Part shown: piece after piece, positions 6,473-8,758 of the stretch | Layout of the letters: every line of letters starts with the position of its first letter | How positions within the stretch are numbered: position 1 is the first letter of the stretch | NCBI GenBank assembly: GCA_035565355.1 | Contig: DATMSM010000073.1 | Span: forward strand, 1-8,758 | DNA from: Ga0074130 sp035565355 | GTDB lineage: Bacteria > Pseudomonadota > Gammaproteobacteria > Burkholderiales > Rhodocyclaceae | Length of the DNA: 8,758 nt | Reading direction: 5' to 3' | Notes under the pieces: model-generated | Told to the model about the DNA's origin: nothing | The model's input: only the letters and a program-made list of their open reading frames with translations | Databases searched by the model: none | Position numbers and translations under genes: made by a program

Positions 6473-8439
6473 GCTTTACCTACTGGACGCTGGAGCACGA
6501 CGCCGACGGCGTCACCTGGGTCACGCTGGACCGGCCTGAGGCGAGCGCGAATACGCTGGCGAGCTTCGTCATGGATGAGCTGGCGCTGGTGCTGGATGTG
6601 CTCGACGAAGTCAGACCGCGTGGCGTGGTGTTCCGCTCGGGCAAGCGTGCCGGCTTCATCGCTGGCGCCGATATCGAGGAGTTCAAGGGCATGGACGCGG
6701 CCACCGGTCGACGCCTGATGCAACGCGGCTGGGATCTGTATAACCGTCTTGCCGCAGTCAAATATCCGACCTTGGCGCTGATCCGTGGCCACTGCATGGG
6801 CGGCGGGCTGGAGCTGGCCCTGGCCTGCCGCTATCGCATTGTTGTCGACGAAGCGGGAACGCGCCTGGCGCTGCCCGAAGTCAAGCTTGGCATCGTACCG
6901 GGCTGGGGCGGCATGCTGCGCCTGCCCCAACTGATAGGCCCGGCGGCGGCCCTGGACATGATGTTGACCGGGCGTAGCGTCGATGCCCGCCGCGCGAAAA
7001 AAATGGGTCTGGCCGACGAGTGCGTGCCGCCGCGCGTGATGACGCAAGCGGCGAAGATGCTGGTCGTTTCCGGCAGGCTGCCGCACCAGCCGCCGCTATT
7101 GCAGCGTCTCTTGAATGGCCCTCTGCGCGGTATCGTCGCGAAGAAAGCCAAAGCAACGGTGGCGCAGAAGGTCCAGACCGAGCAATACCCGGCGCCCTAT
7201 GCCCTGATCGAGATGTGGCAGAACCACGGCGGCAATGCGTTGGCGGTACCTGTGGGCGAGCCGACCTCGCTGGATGCGCTGATCAGCTCGCCGACCACGG
7301 CCAATCTCGTGCGCGTCTTCTTCCTGCAGGAGCGGCTCAAGTCCTTCGGCAAGATCGAAGGGCTGAGTTTCGATGCTCAGCATGTGCATGTCGTCGGTGC
7401 CGGCGTCATGGGCGGCGACATTGCCGCCTGGTGTGCGCTGCGCGGTCTGCGCGTGACCTTGCAGGACCGCGATATCGCCCGCCTCGCGCCGGCCATGCTG
7501 CGGGCACGCAAACTGTTCGAGCGCAACCTCAGGGAAGCGCGCCTGGTGCGCGACGCCATGGACCGTTTGATTCCGGACCCGCAAGGGGAGGGCGTGGCGC
7601 AGGCCGATGTCGTCATCGAGGCCATCTTCGAGAATCTGGAAGCCAAGCAGACGCTGCTGGCCGATCTCGAAAGCCGTATGCGTGACGATGCCATCCTCGC
7701 CAGCAATACCTCCAGCCTGCGCCTGGGCGATATCTCGCTCGCCCTGCGCGATCCGGAGCGCCTGGTCGGCATCCATTTTTTCAACCCGGTTGCGCAGATG
7801 CCGCTGGTCGAGGTGGTGCGCAGCAATATTACCGAGCCGGCTACCGCCGACATGGCCGCCGTGTTCGTGCGCAAGCTCGACAAGCTGCCGCTGCCGGTGG
7901 CAGATGCACCGGGCTTCCTCGTCAATGCGGTGCTGGCGCCCTACCTCGAAGAGGCGATGCGCTGCGTGGACGAAGGCATCGCGCCCGAGGTGGTGGACCG
8001 CGCCGCCACCGATTTCGGCATGCCCATGGGGCCGATCGAACTGGCCGATACGGTCGGTCTCGATATTGCTGCCATGGTCGGCAAACAGCTGGTGAGCGGC
8101 CCCGCGGGCAGTCAGCCGGGTGCAGCGCCACCGCGCCGGCTGGGCGAGCTGCTGGCTGCCGGCAATCTGGGTCGGAAGAGCGGGCGCGGCTATTACCGCT
8201 ATGAAAACGGCAAGCCGGTCAAGGCGTCGGCCGGTGCGGTGCCGGCCGGGCTGACGGAGCGTCTGATCCAGCCCATGCTGGCCGCGGCCCAGGCCATCGT
8301 CGATGCGGGCACCGTGATGGATGCCGATGCCGCCGATGCGGGCATCATCTTCGGCACCGGCTTCGCGCCCTTCCGCGGCGGGCCGCTGCATTACGCAGCA
8401 ACCCGGCGCCCGAGGGCAGCCGCCGCAAACATGGGTTAA
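6469..8439 (+). CDS. fadJ: Enoyl-CoA hydratase / 3-hydroxyacyl-CoA dehydrogenase, FadJ type, shortened C-terminus
   Basis: This 656-aa bifunctional enzyme hydrates trans-2-enoyl-CoA and then oxidises L-3-hydroxyacyl-CoA with NAD+. The crotonase domain spans about 1-190: oxyanion-hole region FIAGADIEEF (63-72), GHCMGGGLELALAC (107-120) with E115, and LPEVKLGIVPGWGGM (135-149) with E137, the two acid/base glutamates. A linker runs to about 300. The dehydrogenase has a Rossmann fold starting at VHVVGAGVMGG (306-316), SNTSSL (411-416), and the His-Glu pair H436 (GIHFFNP) and E448. The first C-terminal helical domain spans about 480-580; a second begins near 596 and reaches GTGFAPFRGGPLHY (629-642). 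FadJ proteins (about 714 aa) then have roughly 40-50 more residues; here only 14 unrelated ones follow. Neither other frame restores a family-like tail, so the gene looks genuinely shortened. The active sites are intact, so activity is expected. The ATG at 6469 overlaps the thiolase stop as ATGA; open frame farther upstream lies wholly inside the thiolase and is not used. Confidence 0.93.
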   Translation: MSFTYWTLEHDADGVTWVTLDRPEASANTLASFVMDELALVLDVLDEVRPRGVVFRSGKRAGFIAGADIEEFKGMDAATGRRLMQRGWDLYNRLAAVKYPTLALIRGHCMGGGLELALACRYRIVVDEAGTRLALPEVKLGIVPGWGGMLRLPQLIGPAAALDMMLTGRSVDARRAKKMGLADECVPPRVMTQAAKMLVVSGRLPHQPPLLQRLLNGPLRGIVAKKAKATVAQKVQTEQYPAPYALIEMWQNHGGNALAVPVGEPTSLDALISSPTTANLVRVFFLQERLKSFGKIEGLSFDAQHVHVVGAGVMGGDIAAWCALRGLRVTLQDRDIARLAPAMLRARKLFERNLREARLVRDAMDRLIPDPQGEGVAQADVVIEAIFENLEAKQTLLADLESRMRDDAILASNTSSLRLGDISLALRDPERLVGIHFFNPVAQMPLVEVVRSNITEPATADMAAVFVRKLDKLPLPVADAPGFLVNAVLAPYLEEAMRCVDEGIAPEVVDRAATDFGMPMGPIELADTVGLDIAAMVGKQLVSGPAGSQPGAAPPRRLGELLAAGNLGRKSGRGYYRYENGKPVKASAGAVPAGLTERLIQPMLAAAQAIVDAGTVMDADAADAGIIFGTGFAPFRGGPLHYAATRRPRAAAANMG

Positions 8440-8460
8440 AACCGGCCTTGCTCCGTCCTT

Positions 8461-8481
8461 AGCGGGGCGCCCCCCGGCGCT
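8461..8481 (+). repeat. GC-rich inverted repeat between fadJ and the next gene
   Basis: GGGG (8464-8467) and CCCC (8471-8474) can pair around a CGC loop, and AGC (8461-8463) can pair with GCT (8479-8481) across a 4-nt bulge. No T-tract follows, so this is not a convincing terminator. It ends 3 nt before the next start codon, so in RNA it could occlude ribosome entry. It may equally reflect base composition. Confidence 0.25.
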
Positions 8482-8484
8482 ACC

Positions 8485-8758
8485 ATGGGCCAGTTTGCCC
8501 CTATTGCGGAATCCCTTTTGGACGGTATCCAGGAACTCTTTGGCGACTTTGCTTGGCTCGACTGGCGCGGCGCCGTGGTGCTGTGCATCGTCGCGGCGAC
8601 GATCTATTTCGTCATCATGGTGCTGCGCTTCCTGCAACTGCCGCGGCCGGACGCCTATCGCCTGCGCGATTACCGCGCACCGGAGATGCGTACGCCGCCG
8701 CCCGAGTTCGATGCGCCGCCGGGGACTGCCCTGGCCGGGGTGTGGGAGTCGCCCACTG
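8485..8758 (+). CDS. Hypothetical single-pass membrane protein, 3' end cut by the window edge
   Basis: An open frame runs from ATG 8485 to the window end without a stop (91 codons). I do not recognise the family. Residues 1-28 contain an amphipathic stretch (ESLLDGIQELFGDFAWLDW). Residues about 29-50 (start GAVVLCIVA) form one strongly hydrophobic helix. After it comes a basic and proline-rich region: RPDAYRLRDYRAPEMRTPPP at about 54-73. This suggests a short N-terminal segment, one membrane span, and a cytoplasmic, probably disordered, linker leading to a domain outside the window. No internal stop occurs, third positions are GC-rich as in the upstream genes, and the start is 45 nt after the fadJ-like stop. 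The stop codon TAA at 8437 is in the same frame, and no start codon lies between it and ATG 8485. No good Shine-Dalgarno sequence is seen. It may be co-transcribed with the fad operon, but no functional link is evident. Confidence 0.65.
   Translation, partial: MGQFAPIAESLLDGIQELFGDFAWLDWRGAVVLCIVAATIYFVIMVLRFLQLPRPDAYRLRDYRAPEMRTPPPEFDAPPGTALAGVWESPT

Noticed and set aside
7096..8637. A 513-codon open frame on the minus strand opposite fadJ
   Set aside because: It has the same shadow character: low-complexity H/R/G/Q-rich translation, no motif, no ribosome-binding site, and it spans two plus-strand genes.

Overview
The window is GC-rich and densely coding. A PEP-CTERM (exosortase-sorted) surface protein, an Atm1-type ABC exporter and a FadE/FadI/FadJ-type fatty-acid degradation operon together suggest a Gram-negative proteobacterium, most likely a betaproteobacterium of the Rhodocyclales/Nitrosomonadales kind. 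That placement is inferred from gene content and protein character, not from a database search.

Layout: (1) 1-155 is a regulatory region with a good sigma-54 (-24/-12) promoter, an upstream dyad and a possible IHF site. (2) 156-749 (+) encodes a 197-aa PEP-CTERM protein, closed by a GCAA-tetraloop intrinsic terminator at 775-795. (3) 799-2613 (-) encodes a complete 604-aa Atm1/ABCB7-like half-transporter. (4) 2614-2816 is a divergent intergenic region. It holds a TATAAT box almost touching the ABC start codon and, for the other strand, a TTGACA promoter overlapped by a long two-part inverted repeat. (5) 2817-8439 (+) is a three-gene beta-oxidation operon: a FadE-type acyl-CoA dehydrogenase, a FadI-type thiolase and a FadJ-type hydratase/dehydrogenase. 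Both junctions are ATGA overlaps. (6) 8485 to the window end (+) is the 5' part of an unrecognised single-pass membrane protein.

How the genes work together: the dehydrogenase makes trans-2-enoyl-CoA, the FadJ-like protein hydrates and oxidises it to 3-ketoacyl-CoA, and the thiolase releases acetyl-CoA. One transcript therefore encodes a full beta-oxidation spiral apart from acyl-CoA synthetase and electron-transfer flavoprotein, neither of which is here. The palindrome in the operon promoter is the likely control point. The PEP-CTERM gene appears to be a separate sigma-54 unit whose exosortase must be encoded elsewhere. The ABC exporter appears to be an independent gene.

I found no RNA gene, CRISPR array, insertion sequence or phage gene. 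The genes belong to known families. The less ordinary content is regulatory: the sigma-54 promoter with its upstream dyad, and the operator-like repeat whose left arm exactly fills the promoter spacer. The shortened C-terminus of the FadJ-like enzyme is also unusual.
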